14,542 bases of DNA. Origin: an uncultured Gammaproteobacteria bacterium (GTDB lineage Bacteria > Pseudomonadota > Gammaproteobacteria > PS1 > Pseudothioglobaceae). Shown here piece by piece: positions 1 to 6,690 of this stretch. The stretch covers positions 1-14,542 of the forward strand of contig CAKMYR010000020.1 of NCBI GenBank assembly GCA_929200175.1, read 5' to 3'. The translations under genes and the position numbers were made by a program. Under the pieces are notes generated by a model. The model ran no database searches and was not told the DNA's origin. It saw only the letters and a list, made by a program, of their open reading frames with translations. Each line of letters opens with the position of its first letter. Positions within the stretch are counted from its first letter, which is position 1.

Positions 1-587
1 TGAAAAACCAATTTTGATTTTAAATTTGTTTTTACTTGTTGCCAATTATCAAAAGTGATGGCGAACCAGGCGGTGTCTCGGTTTCTGCCTTTTATAATCA
101 TATGTTTTTTGAAGATACCTTCGGCTTTAAATCCTAATCTGGTGGCTGCTTTTTTGCTTTTATTGTTTAGTACATCGCATTTCCAAAAAACTCTTCTATA
201 GCCTAATTTATCGAATAAATGAGATAGTAATAAATAGATTGTGTTGGTATTAACTTCTGTTTTTTGTGCTGTTTTCATATACCAGATATTGCTTAATTCA
301 GCACTGCCGTGAGTTGTATTAATATCAGAAATACTAGCACAGCCGACTATTTTTTTCATTCTTAAACTATATATTACAAAGTTTTTGGTATTTGGTTTTT
401 TAAGAAAATTTGTTATGTGTTGCTCTACCTCGTTTTTATTGATAAATGGACCAAAAAACATATGATAAAAAATATTTTCGCCATCATCTATAGATATATT
501 AAATAATTCATCTGTGTGATTAATGCTTAACGGCAATATTTTAACCGCTTTGTTTTCTAATGAAATAATTTTAGGAATAGCAAACAT
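1..587 (-). CDS. GNAT family N-acetyltransferase (RimJ/RimL type), C-terminus cut by window edge
   Basis: Reading the minus strand from an ATG at 587 gives 195 open codons that run off position 1. The frame has a TAA four codons upstream of that ATG, so this is the first possible start. The protein looks like a RimJ/RimL-type GNAT acetyltransferase, which moves an acetyl group from acetyl-CoA to an amine. The C-terminal half has the usual family run: a strand containing ELSNIWYM (about residues 102-109), KLGYRRVFWKCDVLN (about 132-146), then the NxxSKKAATRLGFKAEG segment that packs on acetyl-CoA. It ends with KGRNRDTAWFAIT, typical of this subgroup. The family is usually about 190-220 residues, so only a few residues should be missing. 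The substrate cannot be read from the sequence. It is divergent from msrP across a 117-base gap. No clear Shine-Dalgarno is seen. Family assignment is firm; specific function is unknown. Confidence 0.85.
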   Translation of the reverse strand, partial: MFAIPKIISLENKAVKILPLSINHTDELFNISIDDGENIFYHMFFGPFINKNEVEQHITNFLKKPNTKNFVIYSLRMKKIVGCASISDINTTHGSAELSNIWYMKTAQKTEVNTNTIYLLLSHLFDKLGYRRVFWKCDVLNNKSKKAATRLGFKAEGIFKKHMIIKGRNRDTAWFAITFDNWQQVKTNLKSKLVF

Positions 588-704
588 AATTAGATTTTAG
601 CTTATGATAAAAATATCTAATAACAAAAATTTAATTTTTTAAAAAATAATATTTTGTCGTATTTTTAGGTATTATTCAAAGATTAAAATTAGAAAACTTT
701 AAAA

Positions 705-1643
705 ATGATAAAAAATAATATTAAAGAATCAGAAGTTACCGACTATAAACATTACTTAAATAGAAGGGCGTTTATTGGTGGAGGTTTAGCTATTACAGCT
801 GGTGTTATGTTTAGCAAAATCACTAATGCTACTACAATAAATAACTACTTAAAAAACAAAAATTATGGAAAAGGGCTTGAGCCTCATTCTTATGAAGAAA
901 TTACCGGATATAATAATTTTTATGAATTTGGTACTGGCAAAAGAGATCCAGAAAAAAATGCCAAAAACTTCAAAACTAAGCCTTGGAATGTTACAGTTGC
1001 AGGAGAATGCAAAAAAACTGGTACATTTTTATTAGAAGATATTATTAAAAATCAACAATTAGAAGAGCGAATTTACCGACTACGCTGTGTTGAGGCTTGG
1101 TCTATGGTGATTCCTTGGCTTGGGGTTAGTGTCGCTAGTGTTTTAAAAAAGTTTGAGCCTAATTCAAAAGCAAAATATGTTAAATTCACTACTTTACTAG
1201 ACAAAGAACAAATGCCGGGACAAAAAAGACCAATATTAGATTGGCTATATGTAGAAGGATTAACTATTAAAGAGGCAATGAATCCACTTAGTTTTTTTGC
1301 GGTTGGGCTCTATGGTAAAGAATTACCCAATCAAAACGGTGCTCCAATTAGATTGGTTGTACCTTGGAAATACGGCTTTAAAAGTATTAAATCTATTGTA
1401 AAAATAGAATTTAGTGAAACAAGACCAATTAATTCTTGGCAACAACAAGCTCCAAATGAATATGGCTTTTATGCTAATGTTAATCCAAAGGTTGATCATC
1501 CGCGTTGGAGCCAAAAAAGAGAAAGAATTATTGGCAGAGGAGGGTTCTTTTCTCCAGAAAAAAGAGATACTGAGCTTTTTAATGGCTATCAAGCCCAAGT
1601 TGCACATTTATATAAAAATCTTGATTTAGCTAAGAATTTTTAA
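705..1643 (+). CDS. msrP: MsrP (YedY), periplasmic protein-methionine-sulfoxide reductase, molybdopterin catalytic subunit
   Basis: MsrP is a molybdenum-cofactor enzyme of the sulfite-oxidase fold that repairs oxidised methionines in envelope proteins, taking electrons from MsrQ. The 312-residue product is close to the E. coli length (334). Residues 19-27 (NRRAFIGGG) form a twin-arginine signal followed by a hydrophobic stretch, so export of the folded, cofactor-loaded protein by Tat is expected. YNNFYEFGTGK (about 69-79) is a family hallmark that contacts the cofactor. Cys128 in RLRCVEAW is the expected molybdenum ligand, followed by MVIPWLGV. The C-terminal half has PIRLVVPWKYGFKSIKSI, also conserved. 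The ATG at 705 is chosen because it leaves a normal Tat n-region; the Shine-Dalgarno is weak. Its stop codon overlaps the msrQ start (TAATG), indicating translational coupling. All key residues appear intact. Confidence 0.95.
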   Translation: MIKNNIKESEVTDYKHYLNRRAFIGGGLAITAGVMFSKITNATTINNYLKNKNYGKGLEPHSYEEITGYNNFYEFGTGKRDPEKNAKNFKTKPWNVTVAGECKKTGTFLLEDIIKNQQLEERIYRLRCVEAWSMVIPWLGVSVASVLKKFEPNSKAKYVKFTTLLDKEQMPGQKRPILDWLYVEGLTIKEAMNPLSFFAVGLYGKELPNQNGAPIRLVVPWKYGFKSIKSIVKIEFSETRPINSWQQQAPNEYGFYANVNPKVDHPRWSQKRERIIGRGGFFSPEKRDTELFNGYQAQVAHLYKNLDLAKNF

Positions 1644-2203
1644 TGACAAAGTCATTAATTTTTTTATTACTATTATCACCTTTTTTATACTTATTATTCC
1701 AAATATATAATGGTGATTTAATTGATCCAGTAGAAGAAATAACTAATCCAACAGGGCAATGGGCAATTAGATTTTTGATATTAGCTTTTGCTATTACTCC
1801 AATTGTTAGAATAACAAAATTTTATAAATTAATTAAATTTAGAAGAATGATAGGGGTATTTGCATTTTTTTATATGTTATTACATTTTAGTATTTGGTTA
1901 ATTGATCAATCTTTTGATTTAGAATTGATTATTGAAGACATAAAAAAAAGAACTTATATATTAGTTGGATTTATTGCTTTTATTGCATCTTTATTGCTAG
2001 CTATTACTTCTACTAATAATTGGATTAAAAGATTAAAGAAAAACTGGAAAAGACTACATAGACTAATATATATTATAGTGCCTTTAGCTTGGCTTCATTT
2101 TTTTCTACAAGCTAAATCTGATATGCAATTACAGCCACATATTTATGGAGTAATTATTCTTATTTTTTCAGCGATAAGAATATATTTTTTGCTAAAAAAA
2201 TAA
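1643..2203 (+). CDS. msrQ: MsrQ (YedZ), haem-binding inner-membrane subunit of MsrPQ
   Basis: MsrQ is the inner-membrane b-type cytochrome that passes electrons, from quinol or a cytosolic flavin donor, to periplasmic MsrP. The 186-residue product is almost entirely hydrophobic, with about six membrane segments (roughly 4-21, 41-58, 68-88, 103-123, 138-155, 165-184). Three histidines stand where the family haem ligands are: His81 in MLLHFSIW, His139 in KRLHRLIY and His152 in AWLHFF. The spacing of the last two, 13 residues, equals that of E. coli His151 and His164. The start ATG shares one base with the msrP stop codon, so the two subunits should be made together. It is slightly shorter than E. 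coli MsrQ (about 211) but shows no sign of damage. Confidence 0.94.
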   Translation: MTKSLIFLLLLSPFLYLLFQIYNGDLIDPVEEITNPTGQWAIRFLILAFAITPIVRITKFYKLIKFRRMIGVFAFFYMLLHFSIWLIDQSFDLELIIEDIKKRTYILVGFIAFIASLLLAITSTNNWIKRLKKNWKRLHRLIYIIVPLAWLHFFLQAKSDMQLQPHIYGVIILIFSAIRIYFLLKK

Positions 2204-2266
2204 ACTTATTTTTTGTTCTTGTAGTGTAGAATTAGATTCTTTAATAAATTTTAAAATTATTTCATT

Positions 2267-2467
2267 GTGATTAAGTATATATTAATTTTTGTATTATTAA
2301 TCGTATTAGTTGTTATAGGAGGAGGTGCTAAATTTCATTCAACAGAAGATGAATGGATTTTATCAATTAATAAAACAACAATAGTTGGTAGTATTTTTAA
2401 TGGATTTTCTAAGATTTTTTCTTACGCTAAAGATTCAACTCAAGAAGAAGAAGAAGAGGAAAAATAA
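2267..2467 (+). CDS. Small membrane-anchored protein with acidic tail, unknown function
   Basis: I do not recognise this 66-codon reading frame. It starts at GTG 2267, the only ordinary start in the open stretch after a TAA at 2252-2254. The product has one N-terminal hydrophobic segment (residues 4-21, YILIFVLLIVLVVIGGG), a soluble part containing DEWILSINKTTIVGSIFNGFSKIF, and an acidic end of six glutamates and a lysine. That layout suggests a single-pass inner-membrane protein with a short charged tail; topology cannot be decided. Evidence that it is real: protein-like segregation of hydrophobic and charged parts, same strand as msrPQ 63 bases upstream, and a tight fit against fabF, whose stop codon is one base away. 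Against it: non-ATG start, no clear Shine-Dalgarno, small size. It may be cotranscribed with msrPQ. The tail is encoded partly by four GAA repeats. Confidence 0.6.
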   Translation: MIKYILIFVLLIVLVVIGGGAKFHSTEDEWILSINKTTIVGSIFNGFSKIFSYAKDSTQEEEEEEK

Positions 2468-2468
2468 T

Positions 2469-3707
2469 CTAAATTTTTCCTAAGACAATTGTTGCATTAG
2501 TGCCACCAAAACCAAATGAATTAGAAATAGCATAGTCTATTTTCATATCTCTAGCAGTGTTAGCACAATAATCTAAATCACAGTTTGGATCTTGATTGAT
2601 TAAATTAATAGTAGGTGGTGCAACTTGATCTTTAATAGCTAATGCAGTAAAAATAGCCTCGATGCCTCCAGCAGCACCTAATAAATGTCCAGTCATAGAC
2701 TTAGTTGAGCTCATAACAAGATTATAAGCATGGTTAGAAAATGCTAATTTAACTGCATCTGTTTCTGCTTGGTCTCCAGCTAAAGTTGAAGTTCCATGAG
2801 CATTAATATAATCAATCTTATCAGGATTTAATTTTGAATTTCTAAGTGCATTTTGCATACATTTAGCTGAGCCTTGCCCACCTTTTGTTGGTAGCGTCAT
2901 ATGGTAAGCATCACTATTTAAGCCATAACCTAAAATCTCTGCATATATTTTAGCGCCACGTTTTTTTGCATGTTCGTACTCTTCTAATACTAAAATACCA
3001 GCGCCATCACTAAGCACAAAGCCATCACGATCTTTATCCCAAGGGCGTGATGCTGCTTCTGGATCTTCGTTACGAGTTGATAATGCACGCGCTGAGGAAA
3101 AACCAGCTACGCAACAATCAGTAGTAGGCATTTCAGCACCACCAGCTATCATAACATCGGCATCTCCATATTCAATGATACGAGCTGCATCTCCAATATT
3201 ATGAGTACCAGATGCACATGCAGTTACAATCGAAAAATTAGGGCCCTTAAATCCATATTTGATAGAAATATTTCCTGCCACCATATTAATAATTGATGAA
3301 GGCACAAAAAATGGAGAAATATATCTAGCTCCTTTTTTCCTAAAAATATCTGAGTTTTTTTCAATATTATTTAGTCCACCAATACCAGAGCCTATTGCTA
3401 CTCCAATATTTTCTGCATTTTCTGTAGTTACTTCTATTTTACTATCTTCAATAGCTTGAATGCTAGCAGCCATTCCATAATGAATAAAGATATCCATTTT
3501 TCTTGCATCTTTTACACTAAGGTATTTTGTAACATCAAAATTTTTTACTGAACCACCAAATTTTACAGATTGGCCATCAGTATCTATTTGTGTTAATTTA
3601 TTTATGCCAGACTTGCCTTTTAATATACTGTCCCAAGATTGAGCTACATCTAACCCAACAGGAGAAACCATTCCCATTCCAGTTATTACAACCCGTCTTT
3701 TACTCAT
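2469..3707 (-). CDS. fabF: FabF, 3-oxoacyl-[acyl-carrier-protein] synthase II (KAS II)
   Basis: FabF catalyses the decarboxylative condensation of malonyl-ACP with an acyl-ACP, the elongation step of type II fatty-acid synthesis, in the cytosol. At 412 residues it matches E. coli FabF (413) and is full length. The catalytic cysteine is Cys164 in SIVTACASGTHN. The two histidines are His304 in NAHGTSTLAGD and His341 in STKSMTGHLLGAAGG, with Lys336 in the same segment. The Gly-rich FGFGGTNATIVLG end is also typical, as is MVSPVG near the start. It lies downstream of acpP, its acyl-carrier partner, across a 69-base gap holding a strong hairpin. No fabD, fabG or fabH lies next to the pair here. 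No strong Shine-Dalgarno precedes the ATG. KAS II is preferred over FabB by length and by adjacency to acpP. Confidence 0.97.
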   Translation of the reverse strand: MSKRRVVITGMGMVSPVGLDVAQSWDSILKGKSGINKLTQIDTDGQSVKFGGSVKNFDVTKYLSVKDARKMDIFIHYGMAASIQAIEDSKIEVTTENAENIGVAIGSGIGGLNNIEKNSDIFRKKGARYISPFFVPSSIINMVAGNISIKYGFKGPNFSIVTACASGTHNIGDAARIIEYGDADVMIAGGAEMPTTDCCVAGFSSARALSTRNEDPEAASRPWDKDRDGFVLSDGAGILVLEEYEHAKKRGAKIYAEILGYGLNSDAYHMTLPTKGGQGSAKCMQNALRNSKLNPDKIDYINAHGTSTLAGDQAETDAVKLAFSNHAYNLVMSSTKSMTGHLLGAAGGIEAIFTALAIKDQVAPPTINLINQDPNCDLDYCANTARDMKIDYAISNSFGFGGTNATIVLGKI

Positions 3708-3727
3708 ATATCTAGCTAAGTATATTA

Positions 3728-3759
3728 AAAGGGCGCTAAATTTTAGTATAGCGCCCTTT
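3728..3759 (-). terminator. Strong hairpin between acpP and fabF, probable partial terminator
   Basis: An 11-base perfect inverted repeat, AAAGGGCGCTA at 3728-3738 and TAGCGCCCTTT at 3749-3759, encloses a 10-base loop. The arms are far richer in G and C than the surroundings. Read on the minus strand, in the direction of acpP to fabF, the right arm ends in a run of only four T before TAATATA, so termination would be incomplete. This fits a leaky terminator or processing hairpin that keeps acpP mRNA more abundant than fabF mRNA. ACP is needed in large excess over FabF. The structure is seen; its activity is inferred. Confidence 0.75.
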
Positions 3760-3776
3760 AAAATCTTAAAAGAAAA

Positions 3777-4004
3777 TTACAGATTATCGTTGATATAATC
3801 AATTGCGTGTTGAACTGTAGTTATTTTCTCTGCTTGCTCATCTGGAATTTCACAATTAAATTCCTCTTCAAGAGACATAACTAATTCAACAGTGTCTAAA
3901 GAATCAGCACCTAAATCATCAATAAAAGAAGCGTTATTATCAATATCTTCACTTCTATCTAATTGCTCTGCTACAACTTTCTTTACTCTTTGTTCAATGC
4001 TCAT
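3777..4004 (-). CDS. acpP: AcpP, acyl carrier protein
   Basis: ACP carries growing acyl chains as thioesters on a 4'-phosphopantetheine arm and serves all steps of type II fatty-acid synthesis, plus lipid A and phospholipid synthesis. The 75-residue, highly acidic product is nearly full E. coli length (78 with Met). It has the signature DLGADSLDTVELVM, with Ser35 in DSL as the phosphopantetheine attachment site, and EEEFNCEIPDEQAEKITTV after it. The start is set by a good Shine-Dalgarno, AGGAAG at 4018-4013 on the minus strand, eight bases before the ATG. This is one of the few strong ribosome sites in the window, as expected for an abundant protein. A possible promoter lies just upstream. 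Only fabF follows it. Confidence 0.98.
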   Translation of the reverse strand: MSIEQRVKKVVAEQLDRSEDIDNNASFIDDLGADSLDTVELVMSLEEEFNCEIPDEQAEKITTVQHAIDYINDNL

Positions 4005-4034
4005 ATCTGCATCTTCCTAATAATTAAAAGTATA

Positions 4035-4062
4035 ATTTTATCTATAAATAAATATAAAACAA
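4035..4062 (-). promoter_or_regulatory. Possible sigma-70-type promoter for acpP-fabF
   Basis: On the minus strand, TTGTTT (4062-4057) and TAAAAT (4040-4035) are separated by 16 bases, lying 30 bases before the acpP ATG. The -10 matches the consensus at five of six positions and the -35 at three. A 77-base gap after queC supports separate transcription. Such matches are frequent in AT-rich DNA, so confidence is low. Confidence 0.35.
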
Positions 4063-4081
4063 GAGAAATTATAAAAAATAT

Positions 4082-4759
4082 TTATTTATATCTAGTTGGA
4101 TCTTTTATTTTTGCTGATTTAAACCCTATTTTTCTATATCCACAAGCATCACATATCCCGCAAGCTTTGCCATTTTCATCTGCTTGATAACAACTTATAG
4201 TCAACGAATAATCAACCCCTAAAGATATTCCTTTTTTAATAATCTGCACCTTATTTAAATCAATAAGAGGAGTAATAATTGATATTTTGGCGCCATTTAT
4301 TGCTTCTTTAGTAGCTAAATTAGCCATATTATTAAATGCCTTGATATATTCCTTTCTGCAATCTGGATAAGATGAATAATCTATACTATTTACTCCAATA
4401 AAAATATCTTGAGATTTAATGACTTCAGCCCAAGCAATAGCAAAAGATAAAAATATAGTATTTCTTGCTGGCACATAAGTTACAGGAATTTCATTGGTTT
4501 TTTTAAAATTAGGAATGTCTATGTTTTTGTCTGTTAATGCAGAATTAGCAAAATCAGCTAATGGAATTTTCATTATGTAATGTTGGCTAACCTTAAAATT
4601 ATTTGCAATTTTTTTTGCTGCTATTAATTCTGATTTTTGTTTTTGTCCGTAATCAAAACTTAATGCGTAACAATCAAATCCCATCGATTTTGCAATAGCT
4701 AATGTAGTAGTGGAGTCTAAACCGCCTGATAATAATATAACAGCTTTAGCTTTAGACAT
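4082..4759 (-). CDS. queC: QueC, 7-cyano-7-deazaguanine (preQ0) synthase
   Basis: QueC converts 7-carboxy-7-deazaguanine, ammonia and ATP into preQ0, the precursor of queuosine in tRNA anticodons. The 225-residue product matches the family (E. coli 231). The N-terminal ATP pyrophosphatase loop is SGGLDSTT (residues 11-18). YVPARNTIFLSFA (about 95-107) and IGVNSIDYSSYPDCR (about 121-135) are the conserved substrate-side segments. Four cysteines near the C-terminus, Cys190, Cys200, Cys203 and Cys206 in CYQADENGKACGICDAC, form the family zinc site. The start ATG lies inside the end of parE: the two genes overlap by 8 bases, so coupling with parE is likely. No other queuosine gene is in the window, though functional linkage to parE is not expected; the arrangement looks like genome compaction. 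Confidence 0.96.
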   Translation of the reverse strand: MSKAKAVILLSGGLDSTTTLAIAKSMGFDCYALSFDYGQKQKSELIAAKKIANNFKVSQHYIMKIPLADFANSALTDKNIDIPNFKKTNEIPVTYVPARNTIFLSFAIAWAEVIKSQDIFIGVNSIDYSSYPDCRKEYIKAFNNMANLATKEAINGAKISIITPLIDLNKVQIIKKGISLGVDYSLTISCYQADENGKACGICDACGYRKIGFKSAKIKDPTRYK

Positions 4760-6635
4760 TAGCTAAATCACCTTTTTCTTCTAGCCATTTTTTTCTATCA
4801 AAAGCGCGTTTTTTATTAAAAAGCATATCCATTTTCTGAGTAGCTTTAAAAGAATCATCTAAGGTTAATTGAATTAATTTTCTAGTATCAGGAAATATCG
4901 TAGTTTGTCTTAGTTGTGAAGGATTCATTTCTCCTAAACCTTTAAAGCGTTGAATTTGAACTTTTAAATTTTTATTTTTTTTCAAAGCTTTATTAATAAT
5001 AATTTGTTTTTCATTTTCATCAAGTGCATAATGGGTTTCTTTGCCAACATCTACTCTATAAAGCGGCGTCATTGCAACAAAAATGTGTTTATTTTCAACT
5101 AATTGCGGAAAATGTTTAACAAACAAAGTACAAATAAGAGTAGCTATGTGAGCGCCATCAGCATCAGCATCAGCTAAAATACATATTTTTCCATAACGCA
5201 ATCCACTTAAATCCTGACTATTAGGCTCTACTCCAATAGCAACACTAATATCATTTATTTCATTATTAGCTAATAATTGATCAGAATTAACTCCCCAAGT
5301 ATTTAAAATTTTACCTTTAAGTGGCAAAACAGCCTGATAATCTTTATCTCTAGCTTGTTTAACAGTTCCCCCTGCAGAATCACCTTCTATTAAAAAAATT
5401 TCAGTTTGCATAATGTCATTATTAGTACAATCATATAATTTACCGGGTAAAGAAGGGCCTTTAATTATTTTTTTACGAGTAACTTTTTTGCTGTTTTTTA
5501 ATCTATTTTGTGCATTAAAAATAGCTAATTCTGCTATTTTTTCTGCGGTATCAGTATGTTGATTTAGCCATAAACTAAAAGAATCTTTAATTATATTAGT
5601 AACAAAACTAGCGCATTCTCTAGAAGTTAATTTTTCTTTAGTTTGCCCAGAAAATTGCGGATCTAAAATCTTAATAGATAACACATAAGAGATTTTCTGC
5701 CAAACATCATCTGGAGTTAATTTTATGTTTTTTGGGATAAGTTTTCTAAATTCACAAAATTCTTTTAAGGCTTCAGTTAGTCCAGAACGCAAACCATTTA
5801 CATGAGTGCCACCATCAGTAGTTGCAATTAAATTTACATAACTTTCAGCTATTACATTATTAGCATATTTAGTCCATGATAATGAGCAATCAAGCTGTTG
5901 TTGTTCAGATTTAAAATTAGTAACAAAAGGTATTTCTGGCAGACAATCAAATTCTTCAAGAGCGCTTGATAAATAATCTTTTAAACCTTCTTCATATATC
6001 CATTTTTCTTTAGTATTATCAATTTGGTTTTCAAAGTTTATTTCTAGCTTTGGACATAAAGTAGCTTTGGAGCGTAAATTATGTTTTAACTTTTTAATAG
6101 AAAATTTAGCTGTATCAAAAAAACTAGCATTTGGTTTAAATTTAATAGTTGTTCCTGTATTTTTTTTGCCTATTTTGTCAATTTCTTCTAATTCATTTTT
6201 TTTAACTCCATTAGCAAAAGACATATAATATTTTTTCCCATCTCTTTTAATCCAAATTTCAACATAGCTAGAAAGTGCATTTACTACCGAAATACCAACT
6301 CCATGCAAGCCGCCAGAAAATTGATAAGAATCATTGGTAAATTTTCCACCAGAATGTAATTTAGTTAAAATAACTTCTACTCCTGGTACTTTTTCTTTGG
6401 GATGAATATCGACAGGCATGCCGCGTCCATTATCTTCTACTAATAAAGAGCCATCTTCAAAAACAATAACATTTATTTTAAAAGCATAACCTGCAATTGC
6501 TTCATCAACACTATTGTCAATTACTTCTTGCGCTAAATGATTAGGATATTCAGTATTAGTATACATTCCTGGTCTTTTGCGAACAGGATCAAGGCCAGTT
6601 AAAACTTCTATTGAAGAAGCATCATAATTACTCAT
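4752..6635 (-). CDS. parE: ParE, DNA topoisomerase IV subunit B
   Basis: ParE is the ATPase subunit of topoisomerase IV, which with ParC separates linked daughter chromosomes. The 627 residues match E. coli ParE (630). The product lacks the long C-terminal insertion of gammaproteobacterial GyrB (about 800), which is why parE is preferred. The GHKL ATPase shows EVIDNSVDEA (37-46, Glu37 the likely catalytic base), DNGRGMPVDIHP (68-79) and GGLHGVGISVVNALS (108-122). Lys333 in QTKEKL is the transducer lysine that senses ATP. The TOPRIM domain has EGDSAGG (417-423), PLKGKILN and DADADGAHI (489-497), giving the metal-binding acid residues. QRFKGLGEM (562-570) and a C-terminal NKKRAFDRKKWLEE follow. 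parC is not in the window. It sits 55 bases after nadE and overlaps queC by 8 bases. No Shine-Dalgarno is evident. Confidence 0.96.
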   Translation of the reverse strand: MSNYDASSIEVLTGLDPVRKRPGMYTNTEYPNHLAQEVIDNSVDEAIAGYAFKINVIVFEDGSLLVEDNGRGMPVDIHPKEKVPGVEVILTKLHSGGKFTNDSYQFSGGLHGVGISVVNALSSYVEIWIKRDGKKYYMSFANGVKKNELEEIDKIGKKNTGTTIKFKPNASFFDTAKFSIKKLKHNLRSKATLCPKLEINFENQIDNTKEKWIYEEGLKDYLSSALEEFDCLPEIPFVTNFKSEQQQLDCSLSWTKYANNVIAESYVNLIATTDGGTHVNGLRSGLTEALKEFCEFRKLIPKNIKLTPDDVWQKISYVLSIKILDPQFSGQTKEKLTSRECASFVTNIIKDSFSLWLNQHTDTAEKIAELAIFNAQNRLKNSKKVTRKKIIKGPSLPGKLYDCTNNDIMQTEIFLIEGDSAGGTVKQARDKDYQAVLPLKGKILNTWGVNSDQLLANNEINDISVAIGVEPNSQDLSGLRYGKICILADADADGAHIATLICTLFVKHFPQLVENKHIFVAMTPLYRVDVGKETHYALDENEKQIIINKALKKNKNLKVQIQRFKGLGEMNPSQLRQTTIFPDTRKLIQLTLDDSFKATQKMDMLFNKKRAFDRKKWLEEKGDLANV

Positions 6636-6690
6636 AATTTAAAAAAAGTATTTAAATATTAAAACTCATTTTAAATTAAACTGATTTATA

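Noticed and set aside
588..704. Divergent promoters between the acetyltransferase and msrP
   Set aside because: The gap is almost all A/T with low-complexity inverted repeats; no -35/-10 pair with correct spacing stands out on either strand.
2228..2240. AGAAT-TAG-ATTCT hairpin after msrQ
   Set aside because: Only five base pairs and no proper T run; too weak to call a terminator.
4752..6635. GyrB instead of ParE
   Set aside because: Length of 627 residues, without the long insertion of gammaproteobacterial GyrB, fits ParE; a 630-residue class GyrB from another phylum is unlikely given the gammaproteobacterial character of its neighbours.
6636..6690. Terminator or promoter between nadE and parE
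   Set aside because: The 55 bases contain only weak, interrupted A/T stems and no convincing boxes; read-through in one operon is simpler.
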